DNA from: Allobosea sp. 47.2.35
Lineage (GTDB): Bacteria; Pseudomonadota; Alphaproteobacteria; Rhizobiales; Beijerinckiaceae
NCBI RefSeq assembly: GCF_024655635.1
Contig: NZ_JANLGI010000002.1
Coordinates: 1-64,000 of the forward strand
Length of the DNA: 64,000 nucleotides
Direction: 5' to 3'
Positions 41,491 through 51,019 of this stretch are shown here, piece by piece (position 1 is the first letter of the stretch; the number at the start of each line of letters is the position of its first letter). A program made the position numbers and the translations under genes. Under the pieces are notes generated by a model that was not told where the DNA came from, searched no databases, and saw nothing but the letters and a program-made list of their open reading frames with translations.

Positions 41491-42756
41491 ATGACACAGG
41501 ACCCGCTATTCGAGCGCCTCTGGGACGGCAGCGCGGCGATGGAGGAATGGACCGCGTCGGTCTCGCATGGCGCGATCACGCAGGTGGACGACACCATCAT
41601 CACCGTCCACACCACCTATTTCTGCGGCAGCGTCACGGCGATCCGGACGCGCGAAGGCCTCGTCCTGATCGACACCGCCAAGCCCGATACCGCCAAACAG
41701 ACGCTCGACGTCATCCGCTCCTGGGACGATGGCCCGATCCATACCGTGATCTTCACTCACGGCCATATCGACCATACCAGCGGCATCAAGGTGATTGACG
41801 AGGAGGCGGATGCGCGCGGGTGGCTGCGCCCGCGCATCGTCGCCCATCGCAATGTCGCCCGGCGCATGCAGCGCTATGTCGACTCGCACGGCTTCAACAG
41901 CTTGGTGCAGAGCCAGCAGTTCAACATGCCCGGCTATGTCTACCCGATCGGCCAGCGTCGTCCCGACGAGGTCTATGACGACACCCTGTCGCTGGCGATA
42001 GGCGGGGAGCGGCTCGACCTCTTCCATGGCCGCGGCGAGACCGATGACGCGACCTTCGTCTGGTTGCCGGAGCGGCGCGTGCTGGCGAGCGGCGACTTCG
42101 TGATCTGGGTGTTCCCCAATGCCGGCAACCCGCGCAAGGTCCAGCGCTATGCGGCCGAATGGGCGCAGGCGCTGCGGCGCATGGCGGCGCTCAAGCCGGA
42201 GATTCTCATCCCTGGCCATGGCCCCGTCGTCTTCGGGGCGGAGCGTGTCGCGCGGATGCTGAGCGACGGCGCCGAGGCGCTGGAACATCTCGTCCGCGAG
42301 ACGCTCGCGCTGATGAATGCGGGGGCGGGGCTCGAAGATGTCCTGAGCAAGGTCACGGTGCCTGCGAGCTACCTCGCCAAGCCCTATCTCCTGCCGAAAT
42401 ACGACGATCCCGAATTCCTCGTCCGGGGCATCTACCATTTCTATGCCGGCTGGTTCGACGGCAATGCGGCTCATTTGAAGCCCGCTCGAACCGCCGAACT
42501 GGCAGCTGAATTGGCCGAACTCGCCGGTGGCGCCCGCAAGCTGGCCGAGCGTGCCGAGGTCTTGGCAGGGCAGGGGCAGAACCGGCTCGCCGTGGCATTG
42601 GCGGAACTCGCGGCGGTGGCCGTGCCGGATGACCCTGAGCTCCAGGCCATCCGCGCAGCGACGCTGCGCAAGTTGATCGACGGCGAGAACTCGCTGATGG
42701 GCAAGGCCTTCCTCGCCGTCTATGAGCGCGAGGCCGAGGGGCGCTCGAAGGGCTGA
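41491..42756 (+). CDS. MBL-fold hydrolase with alkylsulfatase dimerisation domain
   Basis: 421 aa. The metallo-beta-lactamase motif HGHIDHTSG (about residues 90-98) binds the zinc pair, and HGRGETDDATFVWLPERRVLASGDFV and LIPGHGPVV give the remaining ligands. A C-terminal helical region (DPEFLVRGIYHFYAGWFDGNAAHLKP onward) matches the alkylsulfatase dimerisation domain. The sterol-carrier-like C-terminal domain of full SdsA1 enzymes (about 650 aa) is absent, and there is no signal peptide. It may hydrolyse a sulfate ester or another ester in the cytoplasm; the substrate is open. Single gene, divergent from the importer operon. Confidence 0.87.
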   Translation: MTQDPLFERLWDGSAAMEEWTASVSHGAITQVDDTIITVHTTYFCGSVTAIRTREGLVLIDTAKPDTAKQTLDVIRSWDDGPIHTVIFTHGHIDHTSGIKVIDEEADARGWLRPRIVAHRNVARRMQRYVDSHGFNSLVQSQQFNMPGYVYPIGQRRPDEVYDDTLSLAIGGERLDLFHGRGETDDATFVWLPERRVLASGDFVIWVFPNAGNPRKVQRYAAEWAQALRRMAALKPEILIPGHGPVVFGAERVARMLSDGAEALEHLVRETLALMNAGAGLEDVLSKVTVPASYLAKPYLLPKYDDPEFLVRGIYHFYAGWFDGNAAHLKPARTAELAAELAELAGGARKLAERAEVLAGQGQNRLAVALAELAAVAVPDDPELQAIRAATLRKLIDGENSLMGKAFLAVYEREAEGRSKG

Positions 42757-42762
42757 GGCAAG

Positions 42763-43284
42763 CTAGGGCGCGACCGGCAATTCCTGCGACTTGCGGTCGA
42801 GTTCGCGGAACACCGGCAGCGATTGCGCGGCGAAACGTTTCAGTTCTGCATCGTCGCCTTCACTGGCATAGCGCTCCATCAGCACGGCGGCTTCGTGATG
42901 CGCGTTGCGCTGGGTTTCGACATAGGCCCTGTCGAAGGCCGCTCCCTGTTTGTTGCCGAGGTCGCGCAGCAGGTCGAGATGGCGCCCGTCGGGCCGGTCG
43001 GGCAGGGCGATGTCCGAGCGCTTGGCGACGATCCGGCGCAGGCCGCTGGTCGCCGCGCCCTGCTCGCCGGTCAGTGCGTGTGCGAAATCCTTGATCGCGG
43101 GCGAATTGGTCTTGTGCAGCGCCAGCGTCGCCGACTCGATCCCGAACATATGGGCGATCGCGGCCTGGCGTACGAATTCACGCGCCGGAACAGACGACTG
43201 CGCCTGAGCTGCCGAGCCCAGCAGAACCAGGCCGGCAAAGCCGTGCAGCAACGCCCGGCGAGAATGATGAAGCATCTGGGTCAT
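42763..43284 (-). CDS. DUF4142 periplasmic protein
   Basis: 173 aa with a signal peptide (RRALLHGFAGLVLLGSAAQAQ). The mature protein is a four-helix ferritin-like bundle of the DUF4142 type: FVRQAAIAHMFGIESATLALHKTNSPAIKDFAHALTGEQ in the first pair of helices and DRAYVETQRNAHHEAAVLMERYASEGDDAELKRFAAQSLPVFREL in the second, with the usual DxAYVxxQ pattern. Function of the family is unknown. It ends six bases past the alkylsulfatase-like gene, convergent. Confidence 0.85.
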   Translation of the reverse strand: MTQMLHHSRRALLHGFAGLVLLGSAAQAQSSVPAREFVRQAAIAHMFGIESATLALHKTNSPAIKDFAHALTGEQGAATSGLRRIVAKRSDIALPDRPDGRHLDLLRDLGNKQGAAFDRAYVETQRNAHHEAAVLMERYASEGDDAELKRFAAQSLPVFRELDRKSQELPVAP

Positions 43285-43423
43285 GCTCGGGGAACGGGGA
43301 AGCCACGGCGAGGTTCCATGCGCCGCAATCCGGTGCCGGTGCGTTCAGCTGCCTTGTCGCCCCTGGCCTGCTGCGATAGCAGGGGCCGCGTACGCTCGCC
43401 CATTCGGATTCAGAGGAAGCCCC

Positions 43424-44179
43424 ATGCCGACCACCGTCGAGACCGTGCGCGATGCGCTGGTGAAGGCCCGCCGCGAGCGTTCGCTGGCCGAGATCGCAAG
43501 CCTGCCGGTGCCGGCGACCCTCTCTGAGGGCTTGAAGGCGCAGGCGGGGGTGGGCAAGGCGCTGGGTCTTCCCGAACTCGGCTGGAAGGTCGGCATCGCC
43601 GAGGACGGCACGGCCGTCGCCGGCCTGATGCCCGGCCCCTGGCTGGCGCCCGGCGATGTCTATGACGGGGCGATCGGCGCGGAGCTGCGCATCGAGATCG
43701 AGATCGCGCTCCGGCTTGCCCGCGACGTGCCGTTCCGTCCGGCTCAAGCCTATTCGCGCGCCGAGCTGCTCGCCTGCTGCGACAAGGCCTATCTCGGCAT
43801 CGAGATCGTCGAGAGCCGCCTCGCCAACTGGGCCGGCAATGTCGCTTTCCCGCTCTGGCTCGCCGATGCGATGGGCCATGGCGGCTATCTGATCGGGCCG
43901 GAACTCGATGTCGCCGTGCTGGACGATCTCAGCGGCCTGGATTGCTTCATCTCGCTCAATGGCGTCACGATCTATGACCAGCCGGCCGTTCACGGAAACG
44001 GGGATCCGATGACGCCCTTCCTCGCCTGGGCGAACCGCCAGAGCGACGATCTCGGCAGCCTGAAGGCCGGGCAGATCATCACCACCGGCAGCCTTTGCGG
44101 CGGCGTGCTCTCGCCCGGAAAGGGCGAGGTCGTGACGCGGTTGTCGCCGCTGGCGACCGTGACCTTAACCCTTCGTTAG
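43424..44179 (+). CDS. 2-keto-4-pentenoate hydratase-like protein (fumarylacetoacetase superfamily)
   Basis: 251 aa from ATG at 43424, with AGAGGAAGCCCC before it. The fold is that of MhpD/4-oxalocrotonate decarboxylase: KVGIAEDGTAVAGLMPGPWLAPGDV, then the metal-ligand region with RIEIEIALRLARDVP (EIE motif), CDKAYLGIEIVESRLANW and TGSLCGGVLSPGKGEVV at the C-terminus. Homologues hydrate 2-hydroxypentadienoate in meta-cleavage of aromatics, but no other aromatic-catabolism genes are near, so the substrate is uncertain. Stands alone between a DUF4142 gene and tamA. Confidence 0.85.
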   Translation: MPTTVETVRDALVKARRERSLAEIASLPVPATLSEGLKAQAGVGKALGLPELGWKVGIAEDGTAVAGLMPGPWLAPGDVYDGAIGAELRIEIEIALRLARDVPFRPAQAYSRAELLACCDKAYLGIEIVESRLANWAGNVAFPLWLADAMGHGGYLIGPELDVAVLDDLSGLDCFISLNGVTIYDQPAVHGNGDPMTPFLAWANRQSDDLGSLKAGQIITTGSLCGGVLSPGKGEVVTRLSPLATVTLTLR

Positions 44180-44285
44180 CGGGAACGGTCGAGTCCTTGA
44201 GCATTGCGCATGCCTGCTCGCTGCCTATGATGGCGGCGGGCATGGGCATGATTTTTGAGTGTGGCGGGGGTTGCTTGGAGGGTGG

Positions 44286-46298
44286 ATGCGGTTCTGGCGT
44301 AGGGCAGGGCATGCGGTCGCGCTGAGCGGCGGCTGTGCGCTTGCCACACTGCTGAGCCTGCAGGCTGAACCTGCCCGGGCTTTCGATCTGTCGTCGCTCG
44401 ATGTGTTCGGCCTCTTCACCAAGAAGGACGAGCCGCCGCCGCCGAGCCCATCCGGCTTGCCCTACAAGCTCGAATTCGATCTCGGCGAGGCCGATAACGC
44501 CAAGGCCCTGACGCGCTCGCTGCAGGATGCCTCGCTGCTTTTCCGCCTGCGCCAGGACGCGCCGCCCGATGGCGAGTCCCTGTCGCGCCGGATGGCGACC
44601 GATCTCAACCCGATGCTGGATGCGCTCTGGTCGCAGGGCTATTTCAACGCCGATATCACGCTGGTCGTCGATGGCGTGCCGCTCAGGATCGGAGCCGAGC
44701 CCAATGCGGCGCTGGTCCGGGCGCTCGAAGCGCATCGAAATCGTGACGCCGTACCGATCACGGTCGTTGCCCGGCCGGGCAAGGTCTTCGGCCTGCGCAA
44801 GATCGATGTCGTCGAGCGCGACGAAGCCGGCCCGCCGGCGATCGCCGATCCGCTGAGGGTGTCCAGGCTCAAGGAGGGCGAGGCAGCCACCACGGCGACG
44901 TTGAAGGCCGCGCAGGCGGCTCTCGTCGACTATATGCGCGCGCAGTCGCGCCCACTCGCCAGGATCGTCGAGCTGCGGCCGGTCGTCGACCATGCCGCCG
45001 GCATCATGGACGTGACCTATGTCCTCGCGCCCGGCCCGCTCGCCGGCTTCGGCGACATCACCATCGGACAGACCGACGAGATCCCGCCCGAAGTCGTGCG
45101 CTCCTTCATCTACCTGGAGCCGGGCGATCCCTATTCGCCGAAGGCGCTGGCCGATACGCGCAAATCGATCGCGACGATTCCCGCCGTGGGCTCCGTCCGC
45201 ATCCGCGAGGACGACAAGCTCGACCGGACCGGCAATCTGCCGATCTTCGTCGACGTGACCGAGAGGCCGAAGCGCCTGCTCGGCTTCTCGGCGCGCTATT
45301 CGACCGTCGATGGCCCCGCTGTGAAGACCTATTGGGAGCACCGCAACCTGTTCGGCGGGGCCGAGCGCCTGCGGCTGGAGGCCAGCGTCTTCTTCGCGCC
45401 GCGGATCGACGGCAGCAAGCTCCAGCGTTTCGGCGACTTCAAGGAATCCGATCTCGGCGGCCGCTTCGCCTTCAACTTCATGAAGCCTGCGCTGGGCGGC
45501 AGCCGCAATGACTGGCTGCTCGACGGCGTCGCGACGCGCGAGCGCGTCGGCCTCAATCGCTATGGCGGCTACACCGCTCGCTACGGCAACGTTACCACCG
45601 CGATCCGCCACCGCTTCAGCGACACCTTCTCGATCCAGGGCGGCATTGAGGTCGAGCGCGGCCAGACCAGCGACGTGCTGGGGCAGGTCGACTACACGCT
45701 CGTCGGCATTCCCCTGTCGGTGAAGTACGATTCCACCGACAACCTGCTCGACCCGACGCGCGGCTATCGTGCGACCGCCTCCTTCACGCCCTATCCGACC
45801 TTCCTCGGCTCGACGGTCGGCATCTACCAGACGAAGGCGAGCGTCTCCGCCTATTACGCGCTCGACGAGGATGCCCGTTACGTGCTCGCCGGCCGCATCG
45901 GCTTCGGCTCGATCTCCGGCGCCAGCCTCGACGAGATTCCGGCGACGCGGCGCTTCTATGCCGGCGGCGGCGGCTCCGTGCGCGGCTATGCCTATCGCAG
46001 CCTGTCGCCGCTCGGGCCGTTCGGCCGTGTCACCGGTGGGCGCAGCCTGCTGGAGGCTTCGGTCGAGGCCCGGATCAAGATCACGGACACGATCGGCATC
46101 GTGCCCTTCTTCGACGCGGGCACCGCCTTCGAATCGAGCCTGCCGGACGGTAAGCAGAAGCTGCAGATGGCTGCCGGCCTGGGCCTGCGCTACTATACCG
46201 GCATCGGGCCGATCCGGGTCGACGTCGCCGCGCCGCTCAATCCGCGCAAAGGCGACAAGCCGGTCGCGCTCTATGTCAGTATCGGGCAGGCCTTCTGA
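44286..46298 (+). CDS. tamA: Translocation and assembly module TamA (Omp85 family)
   Basis: 670 aa from ATG at 44286, preceded by TTGGAGGG. A signal peptide (AGHAVALSGGCALATLLSLQAEPARA) leads to about three POTRA domains (residues about 55-310) and a C-terminal 16-strand Omp85 barrel (RRFYAGGGGSVRGYAYRSLSPLG carries the conserved (V/I)RGY/F loop motif). With TamB it helps insert outer-membrane proteins and move lipids. It overlaps the tamB start by one base, confirming the operon. Confidence 0.93.
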   Translation: MRFWRRAGHAVALSGGCALATLLSLQAEPARAFDLSSLDVFGLFTKKDEPPPPSPSGLPYKLEFDLGEADNAKALTRSLQDASLLFRLRQDAPPDGESLSRRMATDLNPMLDALWSQGYFNADITLVVDGVPLRIGAEPNAALVRALEAHRNRDAVPITVVARPGKVFGLRKIDVVERDEAGPPAIADPLRVSRLKEGEAATTATLKAAQAALVDYMRAQSRPLARIVELRPVVDHAAGIMDVTYVLAPGPLAGFGDITIGQTDEIPPEVVRSFIYLEPGDPYSPKALADTRKSIATIPAVGSVRIREDDKLDRTGNLPIFVDVTERPKRLLGFSARYSTVDGPAVKTYWEHRNLFGGAERLRLEASVFFAPRIDGSKLQRFGDFKESDLGGRFAFNFMKPALGGSRNDWLLDGVATRERVGLNRYGGYTARYGNVTTAIRHRFSDTFSIQGGIEVERGQTSDVLGQVDYTLVGIPLSVKYDSTDNLLDPTRGYRATASFTPYPTFLGSTVGIYQTKASVSAYYALDEDARYVLAGRIGFGSISGASLDEIPATRRFYAGGGGSVRGYAYRSLSPLGPFGRVTGGRSLLEASVEARIKITDTIGIVPFFDAGTAFESSLPDGKQKLQMAAGLGLRYYTGIGPIRVDVAAPLNPRKGDKPVALYVSIGQAF

Positions 46299-49200
46299 TG
46301 CGCCGGCTCCTCACCATCCCGCGCCTCGCTTTGTTCGCGCTGCTGCTGACGGCGGGCTTCCTGTTCTCGGCGCATTTCGGCGGCTTCGCCCAGAACGCGC
46401 AGACCGATCGCGGCGTGATCGCCGACCTGATCTCCAAGGCCCTGTCGAGCGATTCCAGTCAGGTCTCGATCGGCCAGGTCAACGGTGCGCTGTCCTCCGA
46501 TGTCGAGATCCGTGACATCGTGCTCTCGGACCGTGACGGCGCCTGGCTGCGTCTCGACCGCGTCCGCCTGATCTGGACGCGCAGCGCCCTGCTGCTGCGC
46601 CGGCTCGATGTCGACCGGCTGGAGATCGGCAAGCTCGAAATCCTGCGCAAGCCCGCGCCGCAGCCGGCCGGCGCGGCACCGCCGAGCAACGAGCCGATCC
46701 TGCCCGAGTTGCCGCTCAAGGTGATCGTCAGGGCGCTCCAGCTCAACGAGCTGGCCTTGGGGCAACCCGTTCTGGGCGTCGCCGCTCGCCTGAGCGCCAG
46801 TGGCGCCGCGCGGCTGGGACCGCCCAATGAGGGGCTCGACCTCAAGCTCGAGGCGAAGCGGCTCGATATGGGCGGGCTCTTCAATGTCACCTTGTCCTTC
46901 GTGCCGGAAAGCACGCGCCTGCAGCTCGCGGCCAAGCTCGACGAGCCGGCGGGCGGCCTGATCTCGAAGGCCGCCGGTCTCCCGGGCGAGCCTCCGGTGA
47001 AGCTGGACCTCAACGGCGACGGCCCGCTCGACGCCTTCCGCTCCAGCCTCGTCTTCACCGCCGGCCCGACCATCGGCGCCGACGGCTCCGCCACGCTGTC
47101 CCGTTCGGGTGCCGAACGTCAGCTTGCGCTGGCACTCGATGCCCGCATCGAAGGCTTGATGCCGGCACCGGTGGCGCCGGTCTTCACCGGCTCGACCCGG
47201 CTCGACGGTTCGATCGGCCTGCGGGACGATAGCGGCGTCGATATCCGCAATCTCGCGCTGGTCTCGGCGCTGGCGCGTCTCGATGTGCTCGGCCGCTACA
47301 ATCCCGACAAGACGCTCGACCTGCGCGTCACTGCCGCCTCACGCCCCAATGCGGATGGCCGCACCGTCACGGCAGGCACCGAGATCGGCAAGCTCGCCTT
47401 CGACGCGACGATCCGCGGCCCGGTCACCGGGCCGACCGTCGTCGCAAAGCTGGACGCAAGCGACGCCAAGCTGCCGGCCGGGCAGTTCGGCAAGGTCGCG
47501 CTTGTCTTCAACGCGACGCCGACCGGCACGATCGGCGAGCCCGGCACCCGCATCACCCTGACCTCTGACGGCGAGGCGAGCGGGATCGTTCTGGCCGACA
47601 AGGCGCTGATGCGCGCGGTCGGCGACAAGGTCACCTTCACCTTGCGCGGCACCGGGCAGGATGACGGCACCGCCGATTTCGAAGCGCTGAAGCTCGCGCT
47701 CTCCGGCGTCGAGCTCGACTACAAGGGCAAGCTCGGCCAGGCGCGCGTGCTCGGCCAGCTCAAGGCAGCGTTGCCCGATCTCGCTCGCCTGAGCGGTCTC
47801 GCCGGGCGCTCGCTCACGGGGAGGGCGGATATCACAGCCGATCTCGATGCGACGCCGCGCACGAACAATTACACGGCGACGCTCGCCGGCAAGGCCGAGC
47901 GCCTCGCGACGGGCGAGGCGGCCCTCGACCGCCTGCTCGCCGGTAACCTGACACTCGCCGGTCGCGTCAATGCGCTCGCCGGAGATTATAACGTGACCGG
48001 CCTGCGCGTGGCCGGCCTGCATGCCGCCTTCACGGCGGACGGCTCGATCGGCCAGCAGCAATCCGACTTGAAGCTCGCGCTGAACCTGCCCGATCTCAAG
48101 CGCGCCGATCCGCGCCTTTCCGGCCGCGGCGACGTCACCGCCCGAATCACCGGGCCGCAGAACAGGCTCGATGCCACGGCCCGTATCGCCGTCGCGAACG
48201 CCACCGCACTCGCCCGGCCGATCCCGCGCCTGACCATCGATGCCGTCGCCAAGGACCTGCAGGGCGCGCTCGATGCCAGCGTCACGCTGGCTGGCGAGGT
48301 CGATTCCAAGCCGGCGACCGGCTCGCTGCGTCTCGCGCGTCAACCTGACGATAGCTGGAACCTCTCGACGCTCGATTTCGCGCTCGGCTCCGTCCGCCTG
48401 AACGGCGGCCTGACGCTCGATCCGGCGAGCCGGGCCGCCGGCCGCCTGACGCTCGCCGCCCGCAATCTCGACGATCTCTCGGCGCTGGCTCTGGCCAAGC
48501 TCGGCGGACAGCTCGACGCCGATATCGTGCTCGCGGCGCCGGAGGGCCGGCAGGATATCGACCTGACCGCCCGCGGCTCGCGGCTTGCTGGCCCGTCCTT
48601 CACCATCGACAAGCTCGATGCCCGCGCCAATGCCCGCGACATACACGGCCGCCCGATGCTCGATGCCGCGATCGCCATCGACCGCGCCGTCGCGGCCGGC
48701 GAGGCGATCAGCGGCATCCGCTTCGATTCAAAAGGCGCGCCCGATGCCAGCGCCTTCACCCTGACCGCCAATGCCCGCGGCTTCGCGCTGAAGGGCGCCG
48801 GCCGCCTCGTTCCGGGCGAACCCTTGAAGCTGGAACTCGCCTCCTTCGACGCGCGCCGCGATGGTCGCGCGATCACGCTGGCCAATCCTGCGGCCTTCAG
48901 CTTCCCGGCTTCCGGCGTCGAAATCGCCAATCTCGCGCTGGTGATCGACAAGGGGCGGGTGACGCTCGACGGCCGCGCCGGCGAGACGCTTGACCTGCGC
49001 TTCGCTGCCCGCGACGTGCCGCTCTCCGCCGCGAGCATCGCCGTGCCCAGCCTGAAGCTGGGCGGAACGCTGAATGCCGAGGCGCAAGTGAAGGGCAAGC
49101 CCGGCGATCTCTCGGGCCCGTGGAAACTCAGGATCGCGCAGCTCGTCACGCCCGAAACGCGTCAAGCCGGCCTGCCGCCGGTCGAGATCCAGGGCGAGGG

Positions 49201-50614
49201 CACACTCAAGGGCGATGCCGCCGGCATCTCCGCGACGGTGAACGCCGGGAAGGGTGCCAGTCTGACGGTCCGCGGCACCGCGCCGCTCAACGCCACCGGC
49301 CCGCTCGACCTCTCCGCGCAAGGACGCGTCGATGCCGCGCTCGCCAACACGATGCTCGCCGCGAGCGGACAGCGCGTCACGGGCGCGGTCGCCCTCGACA
49401 TGCGCGCCGGCGGAACCGCTGCCGTCCCGCGTCTCAGCGGCAACGCGACCTTGACGGGCGGCAGCTTCACCGACGCCCTTCAAGGCATTCGCCTCAATGC
49501 CATCGAAGCGCGCATCGCCGCCAATGGCGACAACCTGACGATCGAGCGCGCAAGCGCCCAGACGCCGAACGGCGGTACGATCTCGGCGAGCGGGCAGGTC
49601 AAGGTCGATCCGGCGGCGGGCTTCCCCGGCAATATCCGCATTCGTGGCGACCGCGCACAGCTCGTCTCCAGCGGGCTGGTGACCGCCGTGGCGGGGCTGA
49701 ATCTCGAAATCACCGGGCCGCTCGCCCAGCGCCCGCGTCTCAGTGGCCGGGTCGATATCGCTTCGCTCGAGGTCTCTGTGCCGGATCGCCTGCCGGCGAC
49801 GCTCCGTCCGGTCGACGGCATCAGGCATGTGAATGCGCGCGGCGCTGCTGCCGCTCGTCTCGCTGCCGCCCGCAAAGCGCAGCAGGCCCGAGGACGCGGC
49901 CGCGCGGCGCCGGCTTTCGATGCGACGCTCGCCTTGACGGTCTCCGCCCCCAACAAGGTCTTCATCCGCGGTCGCGGCATTGATGCCGAGCTAGGCGGCG
50001 AGATTCGCGTCGGTGGCACCTCCTCTGCGCCGGCGCTCGATGGCGGATTCGAACTGCGCCGCGGCCGGCTCAGCGTGCTGACGCAGCGGCTCGACTTCAG
50101 CCGTGGCCGGCTGACCTTCGCGGGTGGGCTGATTCCCGAACTCGATTTCATCGCTCAGACCAGCGCCGGCGACGTTACCGCCCGGATCATCATCAGCGGC
50201 CCGGCCGACCAGCCGGTCTTCGCTTTCACCTCGCAACCCGAATTGCCGCAGGATGAAGTGCTGTCGCGACTGCTCTTCGCTCGCGCCTCGGGCTCCCTCT
50301 CGCCCTTCCAGGCCCTGCAGCTCGCCCAGGCCGCGGCTCAGTTCGCCGGTGGCGGCGGCGACGATACCTTCGAACGGCTGCGCCGATCGCTGGGCGTCGA
50401 TAATCTCGACATCCAGATGGGGGCGGGCGGACCGACCGTCGGAGCCTCTCGCTATATCAGCGACAACATCTCCGTCGGGGTGAAGGTCGGCTCCAAGCCG
50501 GAGGATAGCGGCGTCTCGGTCGGCATCGACGTGACCAAGCGCCTGAAGCTCCAGGCTGAGACCGGGGCGGACGGCAGCGCTGCTGTCGGAATCGGCGCCG
50601 AGTGGGAATACTGA
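46298..50614 (+). CDS. tamB: Translocation and assembly module TamB
   Basis: 1438 aa. An N-terminal membrane anchor (LFALLLTAGFLFSAHFGGFA) is followed by a very long repetitive beta-helical region typical of AsmA/TamB bridge proteins, starting with LSSDVEIRDIVLSDRDGAWLRLDRVRLIW. The C-terminal TamB domain (DUF490) has FELRRGRLSVLTQRLDFSRGRLTFAGGLIPELDFIAQT and the ending GVKVGSKPEDSGVSVGIDVTKRLKLQAETG. It spans the periplasm from the inner membrane to TamA. Stop overlaps of one base show coupling with tamA. Confidence 0.94.
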   Translation: MRRLLTIPRLALFALLLTAGFLFSAHFGGFAQNAQTDRGVIADLISKALSSDSSQVSIGQVNGALSSDVEIRDIVLSDRDGAWLRLDRVRLIWTRSALLLRRLDVDRLEIGKLEILRKPAPQPAGAAPPSNEPILPELPLKVIVRALQLNELALGQPVLGVAARLSASGAARLGPPNEGLDLKLEAKRLDMGGLFNVTLSFVPESTRLQLAAKLDEPAGGLISKAAGLPGEPPVKLDLNGDGPLDAFRSSLVFTAGPTIGADGSATLSRSGAERQLALALDARIEGLMPAPVAPVFTGSTRLDGSIGLRDDSGVDIRNLALVSALARLDVLGRYNPDKTLDLRVTAASRPNADGRTVTAGTEIGKLAFDATIRGPVTGPTVVAKLDASDAKLPAGQFGKVALVFNATPTGTIGEPGTRITLTSDGEASGIVLADKALMRAVGDKVTFTLRGTGQDDGTADFEALKLALSGVELDYKGKLGQARVLGQLKAALPDLARLSGLAGRSLTGRADITADLDATPRTNNYTATLAGKAERLATGEAALDRLLAGNLTLAGRVNALAGDYNVTGLRVAGLHAAFTADGSIGQQQSDLKLALNLPDLKRADPRLSGRGDVTARITGPQNRLDATARIAVANATALARPIPRLTIDAVAKDLQGALDASVTLAGEVDSKPATGSLRLARQPDDSWNLSTLDFALGSVRLNGGLTLDPASRAAGRLTLAARNLDDLSALALAKLGGQLDADIVLAAPEGRQDIDLTARGSRLAGPSFTIDKLDARANARDIHGRPMLDAAIAIDRAVAAGEAISGIRFDSKGAPDASAFTLTANARGFALKGAGRLVPGEPLKLELASFDARRDGRAITLANPAAFSFPASGVEIANLALVIDKGRVTLDGRAGETLDLRFAARDVPLSAASIAVPSLKLGGTLNAEAQVKGKPGDLSGPWKLRIAQLVTPETRQAGLPPVEIQGEGTLKGDAAGISATVNAGKGASLTVRGTAPLNATGPLDLSAQGRVDAALANTMLAASGQRVTGAVALDMRAGGTAAVPRLSGNATLTGGSFTDALQGIRLNAIEARIAANGDNLTIERASAQTPNGGTISASGQVKVDPAAGFPGNIRIRGDRAQLVSSGLVTAVAGLNLEITGPLAQRPRLSGRVDIASLEVSVPDRLPATLRPVDGIRHVNARGAAAARLAAARKAQQARGRGRAAPAFDATLALTVSAPNKVFIRGRGIDAELGGEIRVGGTSSAPALDGGFELRRGRLSVLTQRLDFSRGRLTFAGGLIPELDFIAQTSAGDVTARIIISGPADQPVFAFTSQPELPQDEVLSRLLFARASGSLSPFQALQLAQAAAQFAGGGGDDTFERLRRSLGVDNLDIQMGAGGPTVGASRYISDNISVGVKVGSKPEDSGVSVGIDVTKRLKLQAETGADGSAAVGIGAEWEY

Positions 50615-51019
50615 ACAGGCTTCCCACGAGAATCGGGCTGCGGAGAGATTCGGCTCGAATCCGGTTTCCGATGGAGCGATTCCCCGGCTTCGCAAGGCAA
50701 AAATCGCTTGTGCGGTGCCGTTGGGGTTAATGCTTGGTGAATTTCGCCGGTCAAAGCGTGGCTCGCCTGCAACACCGGTTTTCAAAGCACCCCATTCCCG
50801 GCCTTGGGGCACGGATCGTGGTTGATCGGCGGGGCGGCTTTCGTATGGTGGGAATGCGTCGGGACGTTCCCGGTCGCTGTTTTTCGCCTTCGCCTCCGAA
50901 ATAGGTCGGTGACGCAGGCGAAAGACCGGGAATAAGCAGGTTCTGCGATCAGGCTGAAAGTCTGGGGCGGGGGGCAGGCTGAAGCCCGAGGGTCTCGAAA
51001 CTCTTTTGGAGGTTACCAA
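50615..51019 (+). other. 405-base non-coding leader upstream of the porin gene
   Basis: No coding frame is convincing on either strand. The region contains an inverted pair TTCGCCT/AGGCGAA around 50883-50926 and several GATTC/GAATC-rich stretches near 50630-50670. It ends with a very strong ribosome-binding site, TTGGAGGT, seven bases before the porin ATG. It must carry the porin promoter and probably a long structured 5' leader; I could not place the promoter boxes with confidence. Confidence 0.5.
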
